Assembly: GCA_050943435.1 (NCBI GenBank)
Contig: JBMNPE010000089.1
Location: 1-5,416 of the forward strand
Source: RGIG5675 sp050943435
Lineage (GTDB): Bacteria; Bacillota; Clostridia; Oscillospirales; Ruminococcaceae
Reading direction: 5' to 3'
Length of the DNA stretch: 5,416 nt
In this document: piece by piece, positions 1-5,381 of the stretch
Numbering within the stretch: the first letter of the stretch is position 1
How the letters are laid out: every line of letters begins with the position of its first letter
Program-made: the position numbers and the translations under genes
The notes under the pieces: model-generated
The model's input: only the letters and a program-made list of their open reading frames with translations
The model's database searches: none
What the model was told of the DNA's origin: nothing

Positions 1-367
1 CCTTGTTTGCGAGGGCCACCTTAATGCCGAGCGGTATTGCCGCAAGCAGGGGCCTGAGCCCAGCTATACCGACTATCGAGTCCAGCACGGTGTCGCACTT
101 TGACTCTGCAGCGAGCGATTCTATGGCTTCCTTTCCCCACACTACCCTGCAGTTCTCGGAAGCAAGCCTTGTTTTGACGCTCTTCCCCGCATTCTCGTCA
201 GCCATTGCCACGATGTCCGGCTTGAGCATGAGGGCCTGCTCGCAGACGAGGTCCTCATTCCTGCCCCCGGAAATAGCGCAGACCCGGATTCCGAGATGGC
301 GGGCGGTTTCCACCGCCTGTCTCCCTATTGATCCTGTGGACCCGAGTATGCAGAGATTTTCAGTCAT
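1..367 (-). CDS. dxr: 1-deoxy-D-xylulose 5-phosphate reductoisomerase, N-terminal part (cut by window edge)
   Basis: This enzyme converts 1-deoxy-D-xylulose 5-phosphate to 2-C-methyl-D-erythritol 4-phosphate with NADPH, the first committed step of the cytosolic MEP isoprenoid pathway. Reading starts at the ATG at 365-367 and runs open to base 1, giving 122 complete codons of a protein that is normally about 380-400 residues. The N-terminus MTENLCILGSTGSIGRQ holds the NADPH-binding GSTGSIG motif (residues 9-15) of the Rossmann fold. Family-typical blocks follow: VAMADENA (53-60), and DSIVGIAGL (96-104) leading into VALANK at the edge. The next base fits a Glu codon, as in the usual ALANKE. The metal-binding and catalytic C-terminal parts lie outside the window. 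The start lies 3 nt after the cdsA stop. The Shine-Dalgarno sequence is weak (GGA about 6 nt upstream, inside the cdsA end), so coupling to cdsA translation is likely. The product is secure; intactness beyond the edge is unknown. Confidence 0.95.
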   Translation of the reverse strand, partial: MTENLCILGSTGSIGRQAVETARHLGIRVCAISGGRNEDLVCEQALMLKPDIVAMADENAGKSVKTRLASENCRVVWGKEAIESLAAESKCDTVLDSIVGIAGLRPLLAAIPLGIKVALANK

Positions 368-370
368 TGT

Positions 371-1210
371 CTATCCGAATATCCTTATGAACAGTCTGAA
401 CGCAAAATACGTCCAGATGGATGTGAAGAGCACGGAATCGAGCCTGTCGAAGGCACCGCCGTGTCCAGGCATGATATTGCCGGTGTCCTTTATGCCGCAC
501 TCGCGCTTAATGTACGATTCGGAGAGATCACCGAGTACACCTATAACAGAGCCCAGCAGCGCGTACACATATATGAACAGAATTCCGAGGAAGATCTTGT
601 CTGCGCGGAATATTGATTCCTTGTAGATTGCTATGTATATCCAGTAAACTGCTGTGATGACTATGGGATTGAGGACTATATCCGCAATAGTCCCTTCCCA
701 GGTCTTGTTGGGGCTTATGTCCGGGGCCATGTGCTTCTTCCCGTACTTCCTGCCCACGAGGAAAGCGATATTGTCTCCGCTCCACCCGAGAGCGAGGGCT
801 ATTAGAAATGCGAACCTTCCGTCGACGTCTGACTTGATGAGCTCCCTCATTCCCATGAGCGAGCCGAGGCCAAGGGATATGAAGACAAAGCAGCCGAGGA
901 CGGCCATTGCGTCGCGGAAGCTTATGTTCTTGGTCTTCCTTGTGAAGATGATCACGCACATAAGGACGAAGAATTCGAGGAACACGGCGAAGATCTCGTC
1001 CATTCCCGTGAATATGTAGAGGATGTGGACTATAAGCGTCCCGAGCAGGATTCCGGTGCTGTGAAGCAGCCCGAAGGCCCTCACCGCCTCGAACAGGGCT
1101 ATGCACCCCACCAGGGCCAGCGCCACAGGGAACACCCATATCGGGTAGAACACGGCCACAACTGCGAGCAGCGCAAGACCCACTACTGCCGAAATCACTC
1201 TAGTTTTCAT
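371..1210 (-). CDS. cdsA: Phosphatidate cytidylyltransferase (CDP-diacylglycerol synthase)
   Basis: This integral membrane enzyme joins CTP and phosphatidic acid to give CDP-diacylglycerol and diphosphate, the branch point for phosphatidylglycerol and other phospholipids. The 279-residue protein has the usual length. It has about eight hydrophobic segments, roughly at 8-36, 52-70, 75-89, 103-120, 133-150, 176-196, 206-228 and 258-277. The family signature is at 232-258: S232, K235-R236, K241-D242, P248-x-H250-G-G and D255-R256-L-D258. The usual hydrophobic residues after the proline-preceding position and after HGG are M and A here, a mild deviation. Upstream are GDNIAFLVGRK (145-155) and SPNKTWEGT (166-174), typical of the nucleotide/metal region; the common GG after TWEGT is replaced by AD. 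The ATG at 1208-1210 overlaps the uppS stop by 4 nt (ATGA). It has a strong GGAGG at 1220-1224 with a 9-nt spacer, so the start is well supported. Confidence 0.96.
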   Translation of the reverse strand: MKTRVISAVVGLALLAVVAVFYPIWVFPVALALVGCIALFEAVRAFGLLHSTGILLGTLIVHILYIFTGMDEIFAVFLEFFVLMCVIIFTRKTKNISFRDAMAVLGCFVFISLGLGSLMGMRELIKSDVDGRFAFLIALALGWSGDNIAFLVGRKYGKKHMAPDISPNKTWEGTIADIVLNPIVITAVYWIYIAIYKESIFRADKIFLGILFIYVYALLGSVIGVLGDLSESYIKRECGIKDTGNIMPGHGGAFDRLDSVLFTSIWTYFAFRLFIRIFG

Positions 1211-1929
1211 TTTTCACGTCCTCCGAATCTGCGTTTTCTAGAACAGAACTCATTTATAGCAGCGTCCAGATCGTCCTTCGTGAAATCCGGCCACAGCCTG
1301 TCCGTAAACACGAACTCGCTGTAGGCACATTGCCAGAGAAGGAAATTTGAAATCCTTTCCTCGCCGCTTGTCCTGATTATGAGGTCGACTGGCGGCGAAT
1401 CACTGGTGTACATGAGGCTCCCTACCAGATCCTCATCGATGTCATCTGCAGCAATTTCGCCCGCGGCAGCCATGGATGCAGCCTTCCTCACGGCAGAGAC
1501 AATATCGGCCCTGCCGCCGTAGTTGACAGCTATATTCAGCTTCATGCCGCCTTTGTGGGCAGTCTTTTCCTCGAGTTCCCTCTCAAGTTCGAGTATCTCC
1601 TGGGACATCCGGTCCTTTTCGCCGATAAACTTGACTTTTGTCTGCGATTTTTCGTCTGCAAGAGCCTCGAATATGTATTCCTTGAATAGATTCATAATGA
1701 AGCCAACTTCATCGGCGGACCTGGACCAGTTTTCCGTCGAAAAAGCATATACTGTGAGGGCTCCGAGTCCAAAGCTCTCACAGTACCTCATTATCATTTT
1801 GAAGACTTCGGCGCCTTTCCTGTGGCCCGCGGCCCTGGGGAGCATGTGCTTTGCTGCCCACCGGCCGTTTCCGTCCATGATAATCGCTATGTGCCTTGGA
1901 AAATTCGGTGCCGATGTGTCAAGAGCCAT
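1207..1929 (-). CDS. uppS: Undecaprenyl-diphosphate synthase (cis-prenyltransferase)
   Basis: This enzyme extends farnesyl diphosphate with isopentenyl diphosphate units in cis to give C55 undecaprenyl diphosphate, the lipid carrier for peptidoglycan and other wall polymers. The 240-residue length is normal. All hallmark motifs are visible: HIAIIMDGNGRWA (13-25) with the Mg/diphosphate-binding Asp19, plus Asn21, Arg23 and His36; AFSTENWSR (62-70); NIAVNYGGRADI (132-143); LIIRTSGEERISNFLLWQ (183-200); then AYSE (202-205) and the RRFGG (233-237) C-terminal block that takes part in IPP binding. The ATG at 1927-1929 shares one base with the frr stop (TGATG), and only weak GGA-type ribosome binding is seen within the frr end, so reinitiation after frr is likely. 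The 3' end overlaps cdsA by 4 nt. The position beside dxr fits, because the MEP pathway supplies its substrate. Confidence 0.97.
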   Translation of the reverse strand: MALDTSAPNFPRHIAIIMDGNGRWAAKHMLPRAAGHRKGAEVFKMIMRYCESFGLGALTVYAFSTENWSRSADEVGFIMNLFKEYIFEALADEKSQTKVKFIGEKDRMSQEILELERELEEKTAHKGGMKLNIAVNYGGRADIVSAVRKAASMAAAGEIAADDIDEDLVGSLMYTSDSPPVDLIIRTSGEERISNFLLWQCAYSEFVFTDRLWPDFTKDDLDAAINEFCSRKRRFGGREK

Positions 1930-2483
1930 CAGAGTTCCAGCAGCTCCTGTTCCTTCTTCTTTATGAGCTCGTCGATCTTCGCGATCTTCTCATCCGTGAC
2001 CTTCTGGATTTCCTCCTGGAGGTCCTTGAGGTCGTCCTCGCTGATTTCAGAAGCCTTCTCCTGCTTCTTATAGTCCTCGATGGCGTCCCTTCTCATTCCC
2101 CTGACTGCGACCTTGGAGTTTTCCCCGTACTTCTTAATGTCCTTGACGAGGTCTTTTCTTCTCTCCTCGGTGAGTGTCGGGAAGATGAGCCTTATGACAT
2201 GTCCGTCATTCTGTGGATTGATGCCGAGGTCGGAAGCCTGGATGGCCTTCTCGATGCTTTTAAGAAGGGAAGGCTCCCACGGCTGGATAACGAGTATCCT
2301 CGCCTCGGATACTGATATGGCAGCCAGCTGGTTGAGAGGAGTTGGAGTTCCATAGTAATCCACAGTAATCTTATCGAGAACTGCCGGATTGGCCCTCCCC
2401 GCCCTTATGGAGGCGAGCTCGTTCTCCAGAGCAGTCAGTGTTTTGTCCATCTTATCGGAATAGGGCTTTACCATTTCATCCAT
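1929..2483 (-). CDS. frr: Ribosome recycling factor (RRF)
   Basis: RRF splits the post-termination ribosome together with EF-G so that the subunits can be reused; it acts in the cytosol. The 184-residue length matches the family (about 185). The long three-helix-bundle domain is interrupted by a small beta domain at roughly residues 31-104. Typical blocks are IRAGRANPAVLD (26-37), YYGTPTPLNQLA (43-54), ILVIQPWEPS (63-72), LGINPQNDGHVIRLIFP (86-102), LTEERRKDLVK (104-114) and VAVRGMRRDA (125-134). The C-terminal helix is rich in Lys and Glu. The ATG at 2481-2483 has a near-perfect Shine-Dalgarno AAGGAGG at 2494-2500 with a 10-nt spacer, which supports it over the in-frame Met at residue 4. It starts 2 nt after the pyrH stop; its own stop shares a base with the uppS ATG. 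The pyrH-frr pair is highly conserved across bacteria. Confidence 0.98.
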   Translation of the reverse strand: MDEMVKPYSDKMDKTLTALENELASIRAGRANPAVLDKITVDYYGTPTPLNQLAAISVSEARILVIQPWEPSLLKSIEKAIQASDLGINPQNDGHVIRLIFPTLTEERRKDLVKDIKKYGENSKVAVRGMRRDAIEDYKKQEKASEISEDDLKDLQEEIQKVTDEKIAKIDELIKKKEQELLEL

Positions 2484-2485
2484 GA

Positions 2486-3199
2486 TCAGTCGTCCTCCTT
2501 GACAAGAGTGCCTATATTTTCGCCCTGTGCCGCCCTTACGATATTGCGTGGGTCGTCAAGGCTGAATACGAAAATCGGTATGTGGTTGTCCCTGCAGAGG
2601 CTGGCCGCGGTTCCGTCTATGACTCCGAGCTTCTTTGAGAGGACTTCGGTAAATGAAAGGGTGTCATATCTCCTGGCTGTGGGGTCCTTCTTGGGATCCT
2701 TGTCGTAAACCCCGTCGACCATAGTCGCCTTGAATACGACTTCCGCTCCGATTTCAGCCGCCCTGAGGGCCGCTGCAGAATCCGTTGAGAAGAACGGGTT
2801 CCCCGTGCCTCCGGCGAGGATAACGATTCTTCCTTTCTCGAGGTGCCTCTTTGCCCTGTTTATGATGTACGGTTCCGCCACCTGGGGCATCGAAACTGCT
2901 GTCATCACCCTCACGGGTATGCCGCACTGCTTTTCCAGCATGTTTCCGACAGCTACTGCATTCATGACGGTGGCTATCATGCCCATCTGGTCGGCCCTTG
3001 CGCGCTCAATCCCGATGCTGTCGCGTCCTCTCCAGAAGTTTCCGCCGCCGACGACGATTCCAAGTTCTGTTCCAAGGTCATGAGTTTCCTTTATTGCCTC
3101 GCAGATGCTCTTTGTAGTGTCTATGTCGATTCCAAAGAGATTGTCACCTGCAAGGGCTTCGCCTGATATCTTGAGAAGAATCCGCTTGTATTTAAGCAT
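2486..3199 (-). CDS. pyrH: UMP kinase (uridylate kinase)
   Basis: PyrH phosphorylates UMP to UDP with ATP and belongs to the amino-acid-kinase fold; it acts in the cytosol as a hexamer and feeds UTP and CTP synthesis. With the start at 3197-3199 the protein has 237 residues, the usual length. Visible motifs are YKRILLKISGEAL (4-16, Lys10 and Gly13 for phosphate binding), VVGGGNFWRGR (49-59), ADQMGM (69-74), AGGTGNPFFSTDSAA (129-143) for UMP binding and phosphate transfer, and DGVYDKDPK (162-170) near the ATP site. An in-frame GTG at 3263-3265 would add 22 residues that are not part of the family. I reject it because it coincides with the expected transcription start of the promoter at 3273-3300, and because the Met at 3199 has AAAGG at 3208-3212 with an 8-nt spacer. 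This gene heads the pyrH-frr-uppS-cdsA-dxr operon. Confidence 0.97.
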   Translation of the reverse strand: MLKYKRILLKISGEALAGDNLFGIDIDTTKSICEAIKETHDLGTELGIVVGGGNFWRGRDSIGIERARADQMGMIATVMNAVAVGNMLEKQCGIPVRVMTAVSMPQVAEPYIINRAKRHLEKGRIVILAGGTGNPFFSTDSAAALRAAEIGAEVVFKATMVDGVYDKDPKKDPTARRYDTLSFTEVLSKKLGVIDGTAASLCRDNHIPIFVFSLDDPRNIVRAAQGENIGTLVKEDD

Positions 3200-3207
3200 C
3201 AGAGCCG

Positions 3208-3212
3208 CCTTT
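3208..3212 (-). promoter_or_regulatory. Ribosome binding site that decides the pyrH start
   Basis: AAAGG (continuing CGG) lies 8 nt before the ATG at 3197-3199. It supports the short form of PyrH, beginning MLKYKRILLKISGEAL, over the in-frame extension to a GTG at 3263-3265, where the transcript is expected to have only just begun. Confidence 0.75.
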
Positions 3213-3225
3213 CTTTCACATACTG

Positions 3226-3258
3226 CAGGCAAGAGACCTCTATCAAGCCTCTCCCCTG
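3226..3258 (-). other. Possible hairpin in the pyrH 5' leader
   Basis: In the predicted leader RNA, CAGG (3255-3258) can pair with CCUG (3226-3229). After one G-G mismatch, the run at 3249-3253 pairs with 3231-3235 (four Watson-Crick pairs and one G-U), around a 13-nt loop. The hairpin would begin about 8 nt after the likely transcript start and end before the pyrH ribosome binding site. There is no U-run after it, so it is not an intrinsic terminator. It could stabilise the mRNA, bind a regulator or be chance; no known motif is recognised. Pairing was found by eye, without an energy calculation. Confidence 0.3.
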
Positions 3259-3272
3259 TATACACTAAAGTT

Positions 3273-3300
3273 ATTATAAAATAATGAACCTTTTTAGCAA
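3273..3300 (-). promoter_or_regulatory. Sigma-A type promoter of the pyrH operon
   Basis: On the minus strand a TTGCTA -35 box (3295-3300, 4 of 6 consensus bases) and a perfect TATAAT -10 box (3273-3278) are separated by 16 bp, in an AT-rich surrounding. Transcription should begin near 3265-3267, leaving a leader of about 66 nt before pyrH. It sits downstream of the tsf terminator and so gives the pyrH-dxr operon its own expression. A promoter between tsf and pyrH fits the usual pattern in Bacillota. The sites were identified by eye. Confidence 0.75.
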
Positions 3301-3432
3301 GAGAAACAGGTCACAGCGCAGCGAAATAATCCTGTATCATTAAGACATTCATATAAATACGCTCTGCTCCGGGCTTTGTGACGGCTAATAACCTATTGTA
3401 ATGTTTAACAGCTTTACACCATAACGTGGTAT
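3301..3432. other. Intergenic spacer without a convincing gene
   Basis: Between the tsf terminator and the pyrH promoter there are about 130 AT-leaning bases with no supported gene on either strand. The only short frame worth mention is a 13-codon one (3311-3352, minus strand) without a properly placed ribosome binding site. A weak TACAAT -10-like site near 3391 lacks a matching -35. No repeat or RNA gene is recognised. Confidence 0.6.
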
Positions 3433-3465
3433 AAAAAAGACTTCTCAGGATTAACCTGAGAAGTC
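3433..3465 (-). terminator. Intrinsic (Rho-independent) terminator of rpsB-tsf
   Basis: On the minus strand GACTTCTCAGG and CCTGAGAAGTC form a perfect 11-bp stem (3439-3449 with 3455-3465) around a 5-nt loop, TTAAT, followed at once by six T (3433-3438). It begins 13 nt after the tsf stop. It should end most rpsB-tsf transcripts before pyrH. On the other strand the same stem is followed, after AC, by five T (3468-3472), so it could also stop transcription coming from the left. Confidence 0.95.
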
Positions 3466-3478
3466 ACTTTTTATGCTC

Positions 3479-4387
3479 TTATTTCTTTCCGGTCAGCTTT
3501 GCGACCTCATCTGCAAGGTTGTCCTCGCGCTTCTCGATTCCCTCTCCGCGCTCGTATCTCACGAACTCCTTGACGGTGATCTTGGCTCCGATCTCCCTGC
3601 CGACCTGGTCGAGGTACTTGCCGACGGTCATGTCCCCGTCCTTGACGTAGTCCTGATCGAGGAGGCAGACCTCCTTGTAAAACTTGTTGATACGTCCGTT
3701 AACAACCTTTGCGGCTATTTCTGCGGGCTTACCCTCGTTGATAGCCTGCTGGGTGAGAATTTCCTTCTCGTGGGCAACCTCTGCTTCCGGAACCTGGGTG
3801 CGGTCTACGTACTGGGGATAGAGAGCTGCAATTTGCATGCAGACGTCCTTTGCCGCTTCCTGGAATTTCGGGTCAGAGGACTTGTCAGGATCGAGGGCGA
3901 AGTTTACGAGAACTGCATGAGTTCCACCGCCGTGCACATATGCGCAAGGAATGCCTTCATATCTTGTGAACCTGCGGATCTGGATGTTCTCCCCGATCTT
4001 TCCGACGAGGGCCTTCCTGGTTTCCTCAACAGTGGTTCCGTCCATCTCGCATCCGGCAAGTGCTCCCAGGTCTGCTGGTGCCTTGTCGATGATGACATCT
4101 GTGACCTTATGTACAAAGTTCTGGAAAATTTCATTCTTTGCAACGAAGTCAGTCTCTGAGTTTACCTCAACGACTGCTCCGGCATTGCCTTTGACTTCCG
4201 CATATGCAAGGCCTTCTGCAGCAATCCTTCCGGCCTTCTTCTCTGCCTTGGCGAGTCCCTTCTCTCTCAGGATCTCGATCGCCTTGTCCATATCTCCATT
4301 GGCGTCTACGAGGGCCTTCTTGCAGTCCATCATGCCGCAGCCGGTTGCCTCTCTCAGCGCCATTACATCTTTAGCTTTTATTTCCAT
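3479..4387 (-). CDS. tsf: Translation elongation factor Ts (EF-Ts)
   Basis: EF-Ts is the guanine-nucleotide exchange factor that releases GDP from EF-Tu so that it can bind GTP and the next aminoacyl-tRNA. The protein has 302 residues, within the usual range. The N-terminal UBA-like domain is at about 1-55 (VMALREATGCGMMDCKKAL at 8-26). The core holds the EF-Tu-contacting block EVNSETDFVAKN (74-85, with the key T79-D80-F81-V82). The two core subdomains follow, with a long helical insertion around 200-240 (coiled-coil region), then KEVCLLDQDYVKD (238-250) and the C-terminal VKEFVRYERGEGIEK (272-286). The ATG at 4385-4387 has AGGAG at 4399-4403 with an 11-nt spacer. It lies 38 nt downstream of rpsB, with which it is almost universally paired, and it ends 13 nt before a strong terminator. 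Nothing is odd in the sequence. Confidence 0.98.
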   Translation of the reverse strand: MEIKAKDVMALREATGCGMMDCKKALVDANGDMDKAIEILREKGLAKAEKKAGRIAAEGLAYAEVKGNAGAVVEVNSETDFVAKNEIFQNFVHKVTDVIIDKAPADLGALAGCEMDGTTVEETRKALVGKIGENIQIRRFTRYEGIPCAYVHGGGTHAVLVNFALDPDKSSDPKFQEAAKDVCMQIAALYPQYVDRTQVPEAEVAHEKEILTQQAINEGKPAEIAAKVVNGRINKFYKEVCLLDQDYVKDGDMTVGKYLDQVGREIGAKITVKEFVRYERGEGIEKREDNLADEVAKLTGKK

Positions 4388-4425
4388 CTGAATTCAATCT
4401 CCTGACTTTCTATACTTCAACTTAA

Positions 4426-5244
4426 TTATTCTGCGGGCTTGTCGGTCTCTGCAGTCTCAGGCTCTGCACTCTCGGGTGCCGGCTCAGGCTTCTCATCAGC
4501 ATCAGCTTCGGCTGCTGCTTCCTCTCCAGAGCCTTCTCCCTCTTCCTGGACTTCCTGATCGAGTCCCTGCCTGCCCTCGATGACTGCGTCAGCCATCGTT
4601 CCGGTGATCAGCTTTACAGCCCTGATGGCGTCGTCGTTTCCGGGGATGATTACGTCGACCTCGTCAGGGTCGCAGTTGGTGTCGACTATTGCAACTATCG
4701 GTATTCCGAGCTTCCTTGCTTCGGATACGGCGATGTGCTCTTTCTTGGTGTCGATCACGAACAGGCAGCTCGGGAGCTTGTCCATGTCCTTGACTCCGCC
4801 GAGATACTTCTCGAGCTTTGCAATCTCGAGCTCGTGCTTAGCAACTTCCTTCTTGGGAAGAAGAGCAAATGTTCCGTCCTCGCGCATCTTCTTGAGCTGG
4901 TCAAGCCTCTCGATGCGGTGGCGTATGGTCCTGAAGTTGGTGAGCATGCCGCCCAGCCAGCGCTGGTTGACATAGAACATGCCGCACCTTGTAGCTTCTT
5001 CCCTGATGGATTCCTGGGCCTGCTTCTTGGTTCCAACGAAGAGAACCGTTCCACCCTGGGCAGCGACATCGCGGACATAGGCATATGCTGCATCGAGCAT
5101 CTTTACCGTCTTCTGAAGATCGATGATGTAGATGCCGTTCCTCTCGGTGAAGATGTACGGCTTCATCTTCGGGTTCCATCTGCGGGTCTGGTGCCCGAAG
5201 TGAACACCGGCCTCAAGAAGCTGCTTCATTGATACTACTGACAT
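4426..5244 (-). CDS. rpsB: 30S ribosomal protein S2
   Basis: S2 binds late to the small subunit at the head-body junction, and helps anchor S1-type proteins in bacteria that have them. The chosen start at 5242-5244 gives 272 residues beginning MSVVSMKQLLEAGVHFGHQ, the standard Clostridia-type N-terminus. A frame open to a GTG at 5278-5280 would add 12 unrelated residues, and the GGAGG at 5255-5259 (10-nt spacer) points to the chosen ATG. S2 signature blocks are GHQTRRWNPKMKPYIF (18-32), NGIYIIDLQKT (36-46), VLFVGTKKQA (67-76), YVNQRWLGGMLTNF (91-104) and PIVAIVDTNCDPDEVDVIIPGNDDA (182-206). The fold ends near residue 228. The rest is an Ala/Glu/Pro-rich acidic tail (18 Asp or Glu and two Lys in 229-272), probably disordered, which makes the protein longer than the common 230-255. 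It is the first gene of the rpsB-tsf unit. Confidence 0.97.
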   Translation of the reverse strand: MSVVSMKQLLEAGVHFGHQTRRWNPKMKPYIFTERNGIYIIDLQKTVKMLDAAYAYVRDVAAQGGTVLFVGTKKQAQESIREEATRCGMFYVNQRWLGGMLTNFRTIRHRIERLDQLKKMREDGTFALLPKKEVAKHELEIAKLEKYLGGVKDMDKLPSCLFVIDTKKEHIAVSEARKLGIPIVAIVDTNCDPDEVDVIIPGNDDAIRAVKLITGTMADAVIEGRQGLDQEVQEEGEGSGEEAAAEADADEKPEPAPESAEPETAETDKPAE

Positions 5245-5337
5245 AAATAATGATCCTCCATTCGTTTTATTCCTCCGCACTCCTAATCATCCGGCACAAA
5301 AGTCACTAGCCGGACGCATAGAATGCGTGCGAAATGC
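5245..5337 (-). promoter_or_regulatory. rpsB 5' leader with two competing hairpins and tandem ribosome binding sites
   Basis: The leader predicted from the promoter at 5344-5372 is about 90 nt. Two stems are visible: ACGCAT/ATGCGT (5323-5328 with 5314-5319, 3-nt loop), and CGTCCGGC with GCCGGATG (5309-5316 with 5288-5295, one G-U, 13-nt loop). They share 5314-5316, so the full forms exclude each other, although shortened forms could stack. Downstream lie two Shine-Dalgarno sequences, GGAGG at 5272-5276 and GGAGG at 5255-5259; the second serves rpsB. Ribosomal protein genes are often autoregulated through such leaders, and an S2 leader is known in gammaproteobacteria. I do not recognise this one as a described family. 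Confidence 0.45.
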
Positions 5338-5343
5338 TTCCAT

Positions 5344-5372
5344 AATATACCACAGCAATTTTTGTGTTTCAA
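5344..5372 (-). promoter_or_regulatory. Sigma-A type promoter of rpsB-tsf
   Basis: On the minus strand a TTGAAA -35 box (5367-5372, 5 of 6 consensus bases), a 17-bp spacer and a TATATT -10 box (5344-5349, 5 of 6) are present. TG one base before the -10 makes it an extended -10. AT-rich tracts upstream (about 5381-5402) could act as an UP element. Such a strong promoter is expected for a ribosomal protein gene. The start of transcription should be near 5337. Confidence 0.85.
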
Positions 5373-5381
5373 CACAAAAAT
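5358..5381. repeat. Perfect 10+10 bp inverted repeat covering the rpsB -35 box
   Basis: ATTTTTGTGT (5358-5367) and ACACAAAAAT (5372-5381) are exact reverse complements around a 4-bp centre. The -35 box of the rpsB promoter spans the centre. The stem is AT-rich and not followed by a T-run on either strand, so a terminator is unlikely. A protein-binding operator is the more natural reading, but it does not match operators I know well (Rex, LexA, NrdR and CodY were considered). Confidence 0.6.

Noticed and set aside
3311..3352. Thirteen-codon minus-strand frame MNVLMIQDYFAAL before the pyrH promoter
   Set aside because: The nearest purine-rich sequence (GGAG) is about 14 nt from the ATG, no credible promoter precedes it, and a frame this short arises easily by chance.
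3473..4159. Plus-strand open frame of 228 codons opposite tsf
   Set aside because: It is the mirror of the well-supported tsf gene. It is Leu/Val/Asp-rich as expected for an antisense shadow, and it has no recognisable family.
4735..5232. Plus-strand open frame opposite rpsB
   Set aside because: It lies wholly within rpsB on the other strand, has no ribosome binding site that I can see and no family features.
5245..5280. Twelve-residue N-terminal extension of S2 from a GTG at 5278-5280
   Set aside because: It would translate through the rpsB ribosome binding site; the family N-terminus begins at the Met at 5242-5244, which has GGAGG at proper spacing.
5358..5381. The rpsB upstream palindrome as a terminator of the preceding gene
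   Set aside because: The stem is AT-rich and no T-run follows on either strand; its overlap with the promoter fits an operator better.
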